Below are positions 31,911 to 45,220 of a DNA stretch of 64,000 bases, piece by piece. Positions within the stretch are counted from its first letter, which is position 1; each line of letters begins with the position of its first letter. The notes under the pieces were generated by a model. It had not been told where the DNA came from. It searched no databases and saw only the letters and a list, made by a program, of their open reading frames with translations. This stretch comes from Prinsepia uniflora. Lineage: Eukaryota; Streptophyta; Magnoliopsida; Rosales; Rosaceae. The stretch covers positions 26,979,716-27,043,715 of the forward strand of contig CM064874.1 in the NCBI GenBank assembly GCA_032719365.1, in the 5' to 3' direction. A program made the position numbers and the translations under genes.

Positions 31911-34276
31911 TCACATGACTAAGGAGGACCAGATTGCAAATGATCTATCTGAGTTCAATCTCTCGCTTGTGATCTCTAAAGTGAACTTGGTAAGCAATAC
32001 CAAGGAATGATGGCTAGACACTGGAGCTATACACCACATCTACTATGATAGGAAGACGTTCACAAACTATCATGACGTAACCCAAGTGGAGCAACTATTT
32101 ATGGGAAACTCTTCGACTTCCAAGATTGAAGGTTAAGGAAAAGTGCTCCTCAAGATGACTTCTCGCAAGTAACTAACTTTGAATGAAGTGCTTCATGTGC
32201 TTGACATCCGAAAGTACCTGAGATCTCTATTAAGCAAGAATGGATTCAGATTGGTCCTTGAGGATAATAAATTTGTACTTACTAAGAATGGGATGTATGT
32301 GGGGAAAGGGTACCTGAATATTGGGGTTTTCAATATGAATGTAATGATTGTTGCACCTTCTACTAATAATAATAACACATTTCAAGATATTTGTGATTTA
32401 AAGTATGTGCAAAATAGAGGTGGTAAAAAGTATTTCGTTACTTTTATAGATTATTGCACAAGATATTACTATGTTTATTTGCTTTGAAGTAAAGATTAAG
32501 CCTTAGTGATGTTTCAACATTATAAGAATGAAGTTGAGAATCAACTTAACAGAAAGATTAAGGTTTTGAGAGGCGATAGGGGGGTGAATATGTTACACCT
32601 TTTGCTGAGTTTTGTGCTAGGCGTGAGATTATTCACCAAATTACTACTACTTATTCACCTCAACAAAATGGTATTATTGAATGAAAAAAGAGAACATTGA
32701 AAAAATGATAAATGCTATTTTGATAAGTTCTGGAGAAACCCAGAATTTGTGGGGAGAAGCTTTAATTTTCGCAAATTATATTCTCAATAAAATACTTCAT
32801 AAGAAATTGAAAGGATACCATATAAGTTATGGAAAGGTCGCAGACCTTCTTATAAATATCTCAAGGTTTGTTGGTGTCTTGCTAAGGTAGTGGTGCCAGA
32901 TCTTAAAAGGATTAAAATATGACCAAAAACTATTGATTGTGTATTCATTGGTTTTGCTTCTAATAGTAGTGCATAACAATTCCTTGTGCATAAGTCAGAT
33001 AATAATTATGTACATGTGAATACAATTATTCAATCAAGGAATGAAACATTTTTTTAGAACGTGTTTCCTTGGAAAGAATGCACATGAGAAAAGTTCTCAC
33101 AAACGAACTTTTGATAGCAGTAATCTTGATAATCATCAAGATCAATCAGATCAAGGACCTGAAGAACATCAAAATGAGGTTGAGCCTTGGCAAATTAAAA
33201 GGGAAAAAATGTCTAAATCATTTGGTCCTGATTTTCTATCATATTTGTTGGAAAATGAATCTCAAATTTACAAAAGAGCAATGTCATCTCCTGAAACTCC
33301 TTTTTGGAAAGAGACTATTAACACTGAAGTGGATTCCATTATACTAAACCATACATGGTAATTAGTGGATTTTCCTCCTGGAATTAAACCTTTGGGTTAT
33401 AAATGGATTTTTAAAAGGAAGATGAAAGCTGATGGATCCATAGATAAGTATAACGCGAGACTTGTCAAATATATACGCAAAAAGAAGGTTTAGACTATTT
33501 TGATACTTACCCGCCAGTTACAAAAATAGCATCCATTATAATGTTGATTGCAATTGCTGCTTCGCATAATCTTGAAATACATAAATGGATGTTAAAACGG
33601 CTTTTTCTAAACGGTGATTTAGAAGAGGAGATTTATATGAAACAATCGGATGGATTCATCATTCTTGGACAAGAAAAGAAAGTATGTAGACTTGTTAAGT
33701 CTTTGAACGGCTTAACACAAGCACCAAAACAATGGCATATAAAATTTGACAATGTAATGATGTCAAATGGATTCAAAATTAATGAGTGTGATAAATGTGC
33801 CTATACAAAGGTCACACCAAATGTTTTTCATTGTATGTCTTTATGTAGATGACATGCTTATCATTGGTAGTAATAACAATATGATTAAATATATCAAGCG
33901 AATTTTGACCATTAAGTTTGATATGAAAGATATGGGAGTTGCAGATGGTATTTTTGGAATGAAAATTTTAAACTTCCGATGGATTAATATTGTCTCAATC
34001 TCATTACATTGAAAAAATACTTGTCAAGTTCAGAAAGTATGATAATAATCCAGTAAAAACTCCATATAAGGGTAACCTTCATTTAACTAAGAATACTGGT
34101 CAAGGTATATTACAAGTTGAATACACACGTATAATTGATAGTGTCATGTATGTCACAAATTGCACTCGTCCTTACATGGCTTACTCAGTTAAGAATTGAA
34201 TAAATTTACAAGTAATCATAAAAGAGATCATTGGAAAGCTATAGTCAGAGTTCTTGGGAATTTGAACTACACCAAG
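31911..34276 (+). pseudogene. Copia pol remnant, part 1: protease, integrase, reverse transcriptase
   Basis: The protease motif LDTGA follows a stop at 32008-32010. Protease and integrase are joined by a deletion: the GAG-pre-integrase domain is missing between MNVMIVAPS and TFQDICDLKYV near 32370-32400. Integrase continues with KKYFVTFIDYCTRYYYVYLL. Reverse transcriptase starts near 33340 (GYKWIFKRKMKADGSIDKYNARLVK), with LNGDLEEEIYMKQ and the catalytic YVDD at 33842-33853. Multiple stops and frameshifts are present. Solo LTR-3 interrupts the gene after NLNYTK at 34276. Confidence 0.9.
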
Positions 34277-35308
34277 TGTAACGACCCAAAAATTCGAAAA
34301 AGGAAATTTTGGAAAAATTTGAAGGAAATGACGATTTTGCCCCTAGTTTTGAGGGCCGAAAATTGACTTTTTGATCGGGACACTTTTTGGATCATTCGTA
34401 GAGGCCGTTGGGTAGGTCTCGAGATGCTGAGTCTGTATACAGGTGGCATGTGTCGATCGAAGTTCAGATGTAAAAGTTATGGGTCTGAGAAGGCTAAGGG
34501 CAATTTGGTCATTTTGCAAAGGAGGGGTAAAATGGTCAATTGGCAGGGTGGCTGATTATTAGTTGATGCAGCCTCTGTTTGTTCCTGGAGTGACACCTGT
34601 CACTTAGGAATGATGATTAGTGGCAATTTTTGCCGCTTGATTTACAAAACGGTGATAATAATACAAAGCAAAGAAACCATATCCATCCATAATTGTGGAG
34701 AGGTGTGATCAATTGAATCCAGGGGATTGATTCTGAGAGGATAGAACTGATACTGAGTGAAAAAGAAAGAGAAATGAGGGAGAATGAGGGAAGAAAGGAG
34801 AGAAGTAGTTGTAAGAACCCGAAACCCAACCGTTTGAAATTCAAATCTCCCAAAAATCGTATTTGAGTTTGTAGGCCATGGTGACGCAAATTGAGGTTTA
34901 ATTGAGTCTTCTGGGATCAAGTCAAGTTGAACCAGTGCAAAAACGAAAGAAATTGGTGTCCTGTTGGCTATGAACGGACATGGCGGGGGTGGAGAGATTC
35001 GAAGGTTGGGTGTGTAATTGGAGGGAGTTACAGTTGCAATTGAGGTTGGAAACACGTTTATAAGATTCCCATGAAGCTTTCTGATAAATTAATTGAAAGA
35101 AAACAGATGAAATGGAGTGAAATTGGAGGATGTACAATACGATTATGTTCTTCGAAAAGTCTAGTTCGATTCGAAGGATTGAGTTAAGTATTGGTGTAAT
35201 TGAAATCATAGACTTCTAATTAAGGCTTAAATGACGATATTAGATGATTGAATTGAAAAAAATGATGCCGAATTTATGGGTATTAAGTCGGGTTCACACG
35301 CGAGTTGC

Positions 35309-38300
35309 TGTAACGACCCGTCCCGAATTCCTAGATTAGATTAGTGACTAATCACGATTAGTGAGGTTAATCGGTGATTCGTTAGGCGAAATCGGACGAA
35401 CGATGCAAAATGACCGTTTTGCCCCTAGTCGTGGGCAAAATGTTGACATTTCATTCTGGTAGTCAAATGGACTTTGACCGATGACCATGACGTAGTTTAG
35501 GACGTCACGAGTTCATAGACAGGTGACACGTTCAATTCCGACATTCGAGGAAGAAGTTATGATGTTCGGAAAATTAAGGGCATTTTGGTAATTTTGGTTT
35601 AAAAGGGGTAAATATTGACTTTTTGACCGGGAGGTCCGATGGCCGAGGGCCAAAGACCGTTATGTAGATCGGGACGATATGAATCCATAGGCAGGCGGCA
35701 CGTTGAAATTGGACTTCGAACGGGAGAGTTATAGGTTACAGAAGTTCGATTTTACTATGCACGTACTTCGAGACAGGGATGATTTGGCAATTTCTGATTG
35801 GCCAAGATATTTTCAGTGAGTCCCATGGATGAGTGACAAGTGTCACTCATCCCATTGGCTAGATCCCCTAAAATATGGATCTCACTAAATTAAATATTAA
35901 TATTATTATTATTATATAATTAATCTTTTCTAACAATCAATCCTAGCCATCCATTCCATTTAACTTTCAATCCACACCACTCATCTCATCCATCATTCCC
36001 TCTCTCATCAGATCAAATCTTCTCCTTCTTCATTTCCTCATAACCTGAACCCCCCTCTATTTTCATTCTTCATTTTCAAACACAAACACCACACCTCCAT
36101 CATCCATCTTTTGAGTGTGTGAGCTGAGTGTGACCGTGAGAGTGTGTGTGAGATAATGGGAACGACGGCCAGCCACGGCGGCGGCTCACGACGGGGAAAA
36201 CCCAAAACTCACAGGTAAGCATTCAAAATCCAAACTTCGGTTTTGTTGGTTTCTATTCGATTCTAAGGTTTGGGTTAGGTTTCTGGGGACCTTAGGAGAA
36301 GTCTAGTATTGGTTTTGAAAGGTAGGATGGCTTGGAATGGCCGTGAACGGCAGAGGAAGGTACGACCGCCATGGCCGAAGTTGAAGGGATGGTTTTGATG
36401 AGTTTTTCTTAGTTTTTAAGGTTTAGAAAGATTAGAAATAGGATTAGGGTCATATTAGAATAAAAAGGGAATAAAATGGACCAAAAACGGACAAGATAGG
36501 ACCTTGAACCGGTTCGGCCGGTCCAGACCGATTCAGTTGAAGGTGGACCGGGTTTGGCTGGAGGTTGGGGTGATGAACAGTAGGCGCGTGGTCTCACGCG
36601 CAGGAAGCTTCCTAGGGGACGTGGGGGTGCGTGAGGCACTGTTTGGGAAAGTGTTCAACATGTGAAACACTCTATTCGATGTAACGAACATTTTGGGACT
36701 GGTTTCGTGTCGATCGGACACCGTCTCGATAATGTTCGGGGCATCGGAAGGTTTAGGTTGGAGTTTTAAAATAGTTAAAAATACCGGAAAATTACGGGGA
36801 TTTAGTAGGAGGTTAATAAGGTAGTTAGTAACCTTCTATTACGATTTGGACAGGTTCGGGAGTCCCGGTGACGGTGATTGGCTCAGAAGAGCCGTATGAC
36901 ACGCAAATCGAGGCGGCAGCTCAGACGGTCTATGAGTGGACCTTGGTTTTCTAAATTGGTGCATGCCTAAATGTTTATTATATTTTTTAATACATGTTTG
37001 GTAATGCCATGGGTGCATTTGTATGGGGTTACGTATAAGCACGTATTTCGAGGTTTCGGTCTTATACGGTGCTTATACGGGTCGGTATTTCTTTATTGGT
37101 TTAAATGATTTGGATTTGGATTTCCAAAAGGATATACTCGGGTACCCATTTGGTTTGGTCTCGGGCATATGACGCTATGGACAACCTTCGGGTCTAAATC
37201 GTGGTCGCGGCGAGTGCTAGGTGCACGGCGATGGACGATACGACGCTCGCCTCCGGATTGGGATGTGTTCCTTCCGGAGAGGTCACAATGCACGATTCAT
37301 GGTCGAGCAGCCTGGGGAGGCTCGACTTCAGAGTGCTGACGGTTCAGGATAGCGATCGGTGATGAGTGCACCATGATCTTGTAGTGGTCGCGTCGATTGA
37401 TTCGTTTACGGCGACATACCAGGATTGAGGGCGGTCCTGGATGGATGGTTGCAGGCATCACTATGATCGGAGTCGTGACTGACCCTTAGATATCGGGCAG
37501 GGTTCTCAGATGATGTCATATGTTCGGGCACGAGACCCAGTACTTTATGGTTATGATTTCGGGTCAGAGACCCTAGATGGATTTTCAAGTTCATGGCGGT
37601 TTATGGGAACCGGCATGAACCCTGAAAAGGTTATTATGGTACATGACGGTTTATGGGAACCGGGTATGGAGGTTTTCTATATGTATATGAATGAAATGGA
37701 TATTATGGATCATGACAGTTCAGGGGAATCGGGCATGAATGTTTATGTTATGTATATATATGTTCATATACCTTGCTTTACTTGTTCTATCTCCTCCGGG
37801 GAGGGTCGTTGTCCTGGGTGGACCCCGGAGTAGTCACGGAGCACCGACTGAGTGGAGTCACCCCCCAGTTGGGTTCCTTACTCTCAGGAAGGCTATGGTT
37901 TCTATAACCTTAGGTAGGGTCAGGTCTGCGGACATTGACCTTGACTTTGAGAAGACTCGGATTGAGACCCGGGTAGCACGCGCGTAGGAAACCGTGACAG
38001 GATTGGTTGTGTGACTTATATATGATATATGATATGTGATATGTGATATGTAGTGTGCACAGGTGTGCACAGGATTTGAGCAGTGGCTCGTGTATTTGGT
38101 TTCAGTATGGTTATGGTTTTGGGCTGAGTCCCTTATCGGTTTCTTATGGATTTGGGCAATGGCCCGTATGGTCTATTTCATTATGGTTTTGGACTTAGTC
38201 CCATATATGGTTTCTTTCGGATAAATGGTTTTCGAATGCATGCATGCTTTTTAGTGAAGGGTACAAATGTCTTCGTTAAACTGTTTTTATAAACTGGTTG

Positions 38301-38521
38301 TTTTGTCCACTCACAGCTTCTAATGTTTTGAATGCCCTTCAGGTTGACATCGAATGTGGACTGTAGCAGAGACCGAGATATCACATACCTCCTCCAGATC
38401 CCGGCGTACTATGATAGCCCGGGAGGGCAAAGGTCGGAAATATCCCTTGTCTGAAATTTCGTGTTAGACGGGAGCAGGGTCATCCCCCGTTAATCCCGGG
38501 GGGTTGGGATGGATCCTGTCA
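35309..38521 (+). mobile_element. Solo LTR-4 (chromovirus-type), 3213 bp
   Basis: Begins TGTAACGACCCG, ends GGATCCTGTCA. It sits inside solo LTR-3: sequence either side aligns to the uninterrupted equivalent region of solo LTR-2 (GCGGGTGAATTGGACCCG near 14085). Flanking pentamers are GTTGC and ATTGT, which differ by two transitions, so the duplication is decayed or not exact. Stem pair at 36930-36941 and 38305-38316; GCGCGTG/CACGCGC hairpin at 36584-36601. Confidence 0.9.
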
Positions 38522-39259
38522 ATTGTAGACCCGTTTGATAGAGGAAACAGGTAAGGCCGATGGTATTGTAGCTGGCGCATGGGCTTCACGCGCAGTCGCT
38601 TGCGGCGGCGCGTGAGACCCAATCTCGAGGTGAGGTCAACATGAAACTTGATCCTCTCAATGTAATGAACATTTTGGCACTAGTTTCCAGGAAATCAGAT
38701 ACCATTTTCATAGTGTTCAGTGTATCCGAAATTTTAATATACGTTTTAAATACGTATTTAATTCCCAGAAAAATTGGGGAAAATTATATGAGGTATATTG
38801 AAGTGTTAGTGACCTTCAATAATGATTTTGGACAGGAATTGTGATTTCCAGAATTTACGGAAAAATGTGCAGCTCGGAAGCGGGCCGTTTGGACGGTGTG
38901 TGAGTGGAGTTTGCTTTCTAAATTTCAATGCATGCATAATTGTTTTCTATGCTTTATATTTATAATTTCTATGCTTATGATTATAGTACTTATGATTTCC
39001 GTATTTACATGTATTTCGATATGGAATACGTAATTGCACGTATTTCGAGAATATAGTTTATGATATACTTTGATGATGGCTTGATGAGTGATTTTATATG
39101 GTTTAACATATCATGTTTTGATAATGATTGATGATGTGACATTGGATTTGCATGTGAATTCGGGCACGAGACCCATTTCGATAAAATATGATTTCGGAGT
39201 TGGTTTTGGGATTTGGATTTCGATGGATTCTGGATATTCTATGATTTACACATGGTTTT

Positions 39260-39465
39260 GGGTTTAAAGACCCTTTGTTATTGTTGGATCTGGTTTTGGG
39301 TTTAAAGACCCGGTTGATTGATGACCGGAGAGGGCCCTTGATTGATATGTTTTGAGTTTAAAGACTCGGTTATTGTGATATCCCCCGAGGCCTATTGATT
39401 GTGTTTTGAGTTTAAAGACTCGTTGATATCCCAGGAAGGCCTAATATATGTGAGTTTAAAGACTC
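39260..39465 (+). repeat. Mini-hairpin array in solo LTR-3
   Basis: GGGTTTAAAGACCC at 39260-39273 and 39298-39311, then GAGTTTAAAGACTC at 39354-39367, 39408-39421 and 39452-39465. The loop TTAAAG stays constant while both stem strands change together (GGGT/ACCC to GAGT/ACTC). Confidence 0.92.
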
Positions 39466-39986
39466 GGTGATTTAGATCCATCAGATTGATTCACTTGTGA
39501 TTTACTGTTGATTTTCGATGTTTTCAGATGTGTTGGGCAGTGGCCCGGTTTATATGGATTGATGGATTTTTGGGCTATGTTCTCGTACTTTGATTTTGCT
39601 TCATGTTTTTGGGATGAGGCCCTGAATTATGATTTGGATATGAAAGAATTTCCGATTTTTCGTAGTTTTCTGATCGTGGAACTAAATGCTTTTCGAATGC
39701 ATGCATTGGTTTTACGTGGAGGGTAGAAATGTCTTTTTCTGTAACATGTTTTATAAACTTATTTATTTTTGTCCACTCACACCTTTTATGTTTTTATTGA
39801 CCCTTTAGTTCATAACGTGATGATCGAGGTCGGTCGAGAGGTGGAGGCATGAGTGAGCACATGTAAGGGTATCCCTTGTTTGGCAAGTACTGAGGGTAAT
39901 TTGGGAACTTCAGTTGACTTGTCAGACGGTAGCAGGACCGGGCGTGGTTATCAATGTTCCTCAGGGGACTTGGTCCTGTCACCAAG

Positions 39987-40852
39987 AATTATAGACTACA
40001 TTATACAAGATGTCCATCTGCATTAGAAGGTTACATATGCAAATTGGATATCAAATGAGAAAGACTCAAACTCCACAAGTGGACCTTAAGTGGTGCAGTA
40101 GTCTCTTGGAAATCAACTAAGAAAACATGCATAGCCAGATCCACTATGGAATCTATTTACATCTTTGGATAAAGCTACAGAAAAAGCTGAGTGGTTTTCA
40201 TAATTTCTTAGAAGATATTCCGAATTGGATGAAACTTGTGTCTGCCTTGTGTGTACACTGTGATAGTCAATCAGTTATTGGAAGGGCACATAATATTATG
40301 TATAATGGTAAGTCTCAACACATACGTCGAAGACATAATACCTTTAGGCAACTTCTCTCAAGTGGTATGATTACCATTGACTATAATAAAGTCAAAAAGA
40401 GAACTTAGCGGTTCCATTTACAAAAGTTAACAAGAGAGCAAGTTTATAAATCAAGGGGAATGGGGATAAATCATGTTTCTTAATAGTTTACATGATGGAA
40501 CCCAACCTTGTTGACTAGAGATCCTAAGTTCTAGGTTCAAAATCGACAACTAAATTATGTAACTAAGCACGAGCATTGCGGGGATATTCCCTTTTCCCAT
40601 TCCTATGATGATACATTGTTGCCTGCATCAAGTAAGGATAAGCTCAACTTTCCATGATTCTTATGACTTAGAAATCTAAGTAGGTATAACATGATGGGCA
40701 GTTCAAACGTGTTAGAACCAAACAAAGAACCAAACGTGTAAGATTGTCTTTGTTTACATTAACAGATGGGCAGTATAAGACATCACATTCACTGGTAGCT
40801 AGTAAATCCGATCTTATTTCACTACGGAATGTTCAAGGCCAAAAGCTACCTA
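39987..40852 (+). pseudogene. Copia pol remnant, part 2: RNase H and 3' untranslated region
   Basis: Resumes right after the CCAAG duplication with RLHYTRCPSALEGYICKLD, then VVSWKSTKKTCIARSTMES, NFLEDIPNWMK, CVHCDSQSVIGRAHNIMYN and SQHIRRRHNTFRQLLSSG, the standard copia RNase H end. A frameshift lies near 40150 and stops follow near 40405. The rest is non-coding 3' leader, broken by solo LTR-5. Confidence 0.9.
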
Positions 40853-41799
40853 TGTAACGACTTGTCCTGAAATTTCATGATTATCGAGGTTAATTGAGGA
40901 TTATCGAGACTAATCGGGATTAGTCGAGGTGAAATGACGATTTTGCTCCTAGACGGGTAAAATGTTGACTTTTGACCTCCCATGTCAATTGCACATGGAC
41001 CGAGGTATATTACGAAGATCGAGAGATTACGATCACGTAGACAGGCATCACGTCGAAATTGGACATTGTAGGGGAAAATTACGGGTCAAGAAAGGTTTTT
41101 TGAACTATTACGGTTACATGTTTTACGAAAAAGGTTGACTTTGGTTTGTTTGTAGTGTGCCCAAAATATCTAGTTTGGACCAAATGATGAGTGACATGTG
41201 TCACCCATCCTTTGGTCCATAACCCACATTCATACATCTCATTTTTCTTCTTCTTCATTTTACCCGAAAGTCCCAAACCCACCATTTTCTATCATTTTCC
41301 TCATCTATTTGTTGTACTTGAGAGAGATTGAGAGTGAGAGTGATGCAGAGAGTTCGTGAGAGACGACGAAGAGTGGCGGAGCCGCGGTGGCTGCTGGAAA
41401 ACCCAGGTAAACCGTGAAACTTTGAAGGTTGGATTTTCAAGTTTGGTTTTTGGGCTTTGAAACCGTGATCTAAGCCCCTATTCTTGTTCTTGGAGGTGAG
41501 GGGAATATGTAGAGACAAAAATGGAAGGTTTTGGATGTCGGGAGTGGCCAAGAGAAGGACTCAAAGTTTGGCCAAAACTTTGGAAGCTCGTATTGTGAAA
41601 AACATGTACTTTCTCTCAATTTTGGGTTCAGATTTGGATTCATTGGCTCGAGTAGATAGATTTTGATATAAAGAACGTAGGATTTGGTTGCGTTTTGAGA
41701 GAGTCATAAAGCTTTGGAATTTCGGACATTAATGGCGAATTCCAGCGGACGGCTGGCAAACCAGACGGCGTCGTCGGTCATTTTCTTCAGCGAGTCGAT

Positions 41800-41980
41800 G
41801 ATGTCATCGAGTGACGTCACATGATGACCTCAGCATGCCATGTCAATATGCCACGTCATCGGATAACGTCAGCACGGTGACACGTGGTAGTGCCACGTCA
41901 GCATGCCACATGGCAGGTAGCAGGTGGTGCCACATGGCAGATGGTATCAGTGACACGTGGTAGGGGTGACACGTCATCAT
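41800..41980. promoter_or_regulatory. Cluster of ACGT-core (bZIP-type) motifs in solo LTR-5
   Basis: About 180 bp holds TGACGTCA (41812-41819), CACGTG (41881-41886 and 41954-41959), GCCACGTCA (41892-41900), further CCACGTCA and GACACGTCA copies, and alternating GCCACATGG repeats. Such ACGT cores bind plant bZIP factors. The cluster lies in the part of the LTR expected to be U3, but activity is unproven. Confidence 0.55.
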
Positions 41981-42227
41981 TAATGTCAATAGTTGACCAG
42001 CATTGACTTTCATTGACCGAACTTTGACCAACGTGTGTGGGAGTTTGAACATGAATTTGGAGGTCAAACCGTTCTTGTTCGAAAGGTTTCGAGGATCTAA
42101 ATCCAATGGTGTTTCAGGTCGATCGGAGATGGTTTGGTTAGTGTTTTAAAGGTTTTTCTCCTCGGGAATCGTGGTCGGGATGCGTTCTCGATTCCGAGAT
42201 TTTTGGGGGTTTTACTTATGGACTTAT

Positions 42228-45220
42228 TGTAACGACCCATCTCGAATATCGGGATTTAATAATATTTAATTATGATTGACTAATCTGGGATTAGTTGAGT
42301 GAATTCGGATGAATTGTGCAAAATGACTGTTTTGCCCCTAGGCGTGGGCAAAACGTTGACTTTTAATTCGAATGGTCAAATGGACTTTGACCGACGACCG
42401 TGACGTAGTTCGGGACGTCACGAGTTCATAGAAAGGTGGCATGTTCGATTCCGATGTCCGTGGGGAAAGTTATGATGTACGGAAATTCAAGGGCATTTTC
42501 GTAATTTGGACGAAATAAGGGGAAATGTTGAATTTTTGACCGGGATGTCCAATGTCCGAGGGCCAAGGACCATTATGTAGAGCAGGTCGATACGAATCCA
42601 TTGACAGGCGGCACGCCGAAATCGGACTTCGTACGAGGAAGTTATGGTCTGAATCGTGAAATCGGGGAAGTTACGTCTCGGTAACTGTGTTGATTATTTT
42701 ATTCTGAAATGGTTGTTGGAGGACACTTGGATGAGTGACACTCAGACGGCTAGATTGGATCTTGTTCCATTAATCATAATTTATATGCTAAAGTTCCCAC
42801 TATAGAATTATTTAGGAATTAAATCTCTGCTTAAATCTGAGCCATCCATCTCACTCCCCAGATTGCATCACAGCCGTCCATCTCATCTCTCCCTTCTATT
42901 TCTGATCATTCCTCCCTCCCTCACCCGTGAACAAGCAAAACAGAGGTGTAAGGATTGGATTCTGGCCATTGTCAATATTCCTTCCAAAATTGATTGCACA
43001 TATGGAATTTGAGTGTTTTGGGGAAGGTATTGGCTGAGGGAAGGCACGGGCAATTGATTGTGTGAGGGAGACAGGGAATTCGGAAATTTGATTTTTGGGA
43101 GGAAATTTCGAAATGGTAATTATGAGCGGTGAGGATCGAAATTGATGATTCAATTCGACTTCTGGGATCAAAACGATCAGCTTTGCAGCAAGAACGAAGA
43201 GAAATCATGTCGGATTGAGGAAGAACTGAGCTTCCATGGCAGCTCAATTTCGAGCTTGGGTTCAATGGGTTAGAGGTAAGTATTTCTCAAATTTATCTTG
43301 TAGAAATGTCCCTTACACTCTCACGATGCTAACTGAATGAATTAATTTGGAAACCAGGGACGATATCGTGAAACCCGAATTGAAAACCCGTCGAGGATCG
43401 ATCGTGAGTCGTGGAGATATATACCCTAATTTGTGTAATTCGATTTACAGAACTTAAATGGTGATTGCTTACAAGGGATCAGTTGAAAGATTGGATTAAA
43501 TTGATGTCGAATTGGGTGAGTTTGAACCGGGTCAGATCGCGGGTAATCAGACCCGTTTACCAGTCATTCGGGTGAAGGTGGTGACTGTAGCAGTCACTGT
43601 AGCAGGCGCGTGGCTTTCACGCACAGCCACTCACGGCGCCGCGTGGGCACGAATCTCGAGGTGAGGTCAACATGACTTTTATCCTATACAATGTAACGAA
43701 CATTTTAGCGTTGGTTTCATGTCGATCGGATCCCGTTTCGATATTGTTCGGGATGTCCGAAGGTTTTAAATCCAGTTTAAAAATATTTTAAAATTCGGGA
43801 AAATTACGGGACTTGAATAGGATGTTAATGATGAGGTTAGTAATCCTCTAATGTGATTTGAACAGGATTGGGAGTCCCGGTGATAGTGGTGTGGCCCGGG
43901 AGGGCCTATGGCACGCATATCGAGGTGCTCGGTTAAACGGTCTGTGAGTGGACATTGGTTTTATAAATTCAATGCATGCATAACTGTTTCATGATTGATA
44001 TAATTATGATTAAATGATTTACTTTGGATATCGGTGAATTTTAATGATTTCACGCATTTCGAGGTGATTTACGTGTTTGCACGTAAATCGAGATTTTCTG
44101 GATTTGCACTGATTTCCAAAAATGTGGTTGGATATGATTTCATGAAATGGTTACGGATCTGATAAAGTAAAATCGGGCCAGGGGCCCAGTTGATTTATGA
44201 AATCGGGCCAGGGGCCCAGTTAACTTGTGGATCGGGCTAGGGGCCTAGTTAACTTGTGAAATCGGGTCAGGGGCCCAGTTGATTTCTACATGTGATTGCG
44301 GGTCGGGGACCCTAAAATGGAATTGAATAAATGTTTTCTGGTTTACATTTTATATATGTTCAATGCTGGAATCAATAAATGGTTTTGATGATATTTCGGT
44401 TATGGCACGTTTCACGGTATTTGGGCATGAGACCCGTTTGATGAAACGTAACGATCGGTTCGGATTTTACCTATGTATACATATATGGTTTGCATGTGGA
44501 TATCAATAAAATGTATTTGGTACTGCACTGTATAGATCCTTCCATATTATATTGTCTCCTCCGGATGAGGTACCCCGGAGAGGTCACGGATGTCTAGTAC
44601 GTCCAGCGTCTATGACGCTAAGCATCGGGGATGCTGTACCCGAACGGGGTTCGGGGATTGAACTCGGAAATTGAGACCCGAGTGGCACGCGTAGCCTTGT
44701 GATTGTGACCTTATTAGACGTCAGGGACGTCAGACATCAGGGATGTCGGATTGGAGTGTATAGTGCAGTGACAAAAATTATGGTTATGGTTTTATTATAT
44801 GCCTTATGGTTCATATTACTGGATTTATGAAATAACTCTTGGATTGACTTTTGGAATTTGAAACTATGCTGTGGTTTCCGGGCTAAGGCCCTAATGGTTA
44901 TTTCTAAATAAACATGTGAAAATTGGTATTTGGTGCATGCATATGCTTTTACTGGGGGGCAAAAATGTCTTATAAAGGTTTTAAACAGACTTGTTTATTT
45001 TCGTCCACTCACAGCTTTTGTTTTTAATGCCCTTCAGGTTGATTCCGGATGCGACTGCAGCAGAGACTGAGACATCATACACCTCCTCCATCGATCCTTA
45101 CGCACTCTGGAAGCCCGGTTGGGCAGTGGCAACAGGTTATCTCTTGTCTAACACCTCGTGTCAGACGGGAGCATGACACATTCCATGGCAATCCACGGGG
45201 GATTGGGATGGGTCGTGTCA
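42228..45220 (+). mobile_element. Solo LTR-6 (chromovirus-type), 2993 bp
   Basis: Begins TGTAACGACCCA, ends GGTCGTGTCA. CTTAT is duplicated at 42223-42227 and 45221-45225. Very similar in layout to solo LTR-2: CACGAGTTCATAGA at 42419, GCGCGTG at 43606, stem pair 43942-43953 and 45003-45014, hairpin array 44175-44312. Confidence 0.95.
44175..44312 (+). repeat. Mini-hairpin array in solo LTR-6
   Basis: GGGCCAGGGGCCC (44175-44187 and 44205-44217), GGGCTAGGGGCCT (44234-44246), GGGTCAGGGGCCC (44264-44276) and GGGTCGGGGACCC (44300-44312), in a tandem unit of about 30 bp; GGGCTAAGGCCC follows at 44880-44891, as in solo LTR-2. Confidence 0.92.

Larger units (their letters stand above)
34277..39981 (+). 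mobile_element. Solo LTR-3 (chromovirus-type), interrupted by solo LTR-4
   Basis: Begins TGTAACGACCCA, ends GGTCCTGTCA. CCAAG at 34272-34276 and 39982-39986 is a perfect duplication inside copia pol. Without LTR-4 it is about 2.5 kb. The right portion has GGGTTTAAAGACCC and GAGTTTAAAGACTC hairpins (39260-39465), GGGCAGTGGCCC at 39535-39546, and the stem pair 38899-38909 and 39771-39781. Confidence 0.93.
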
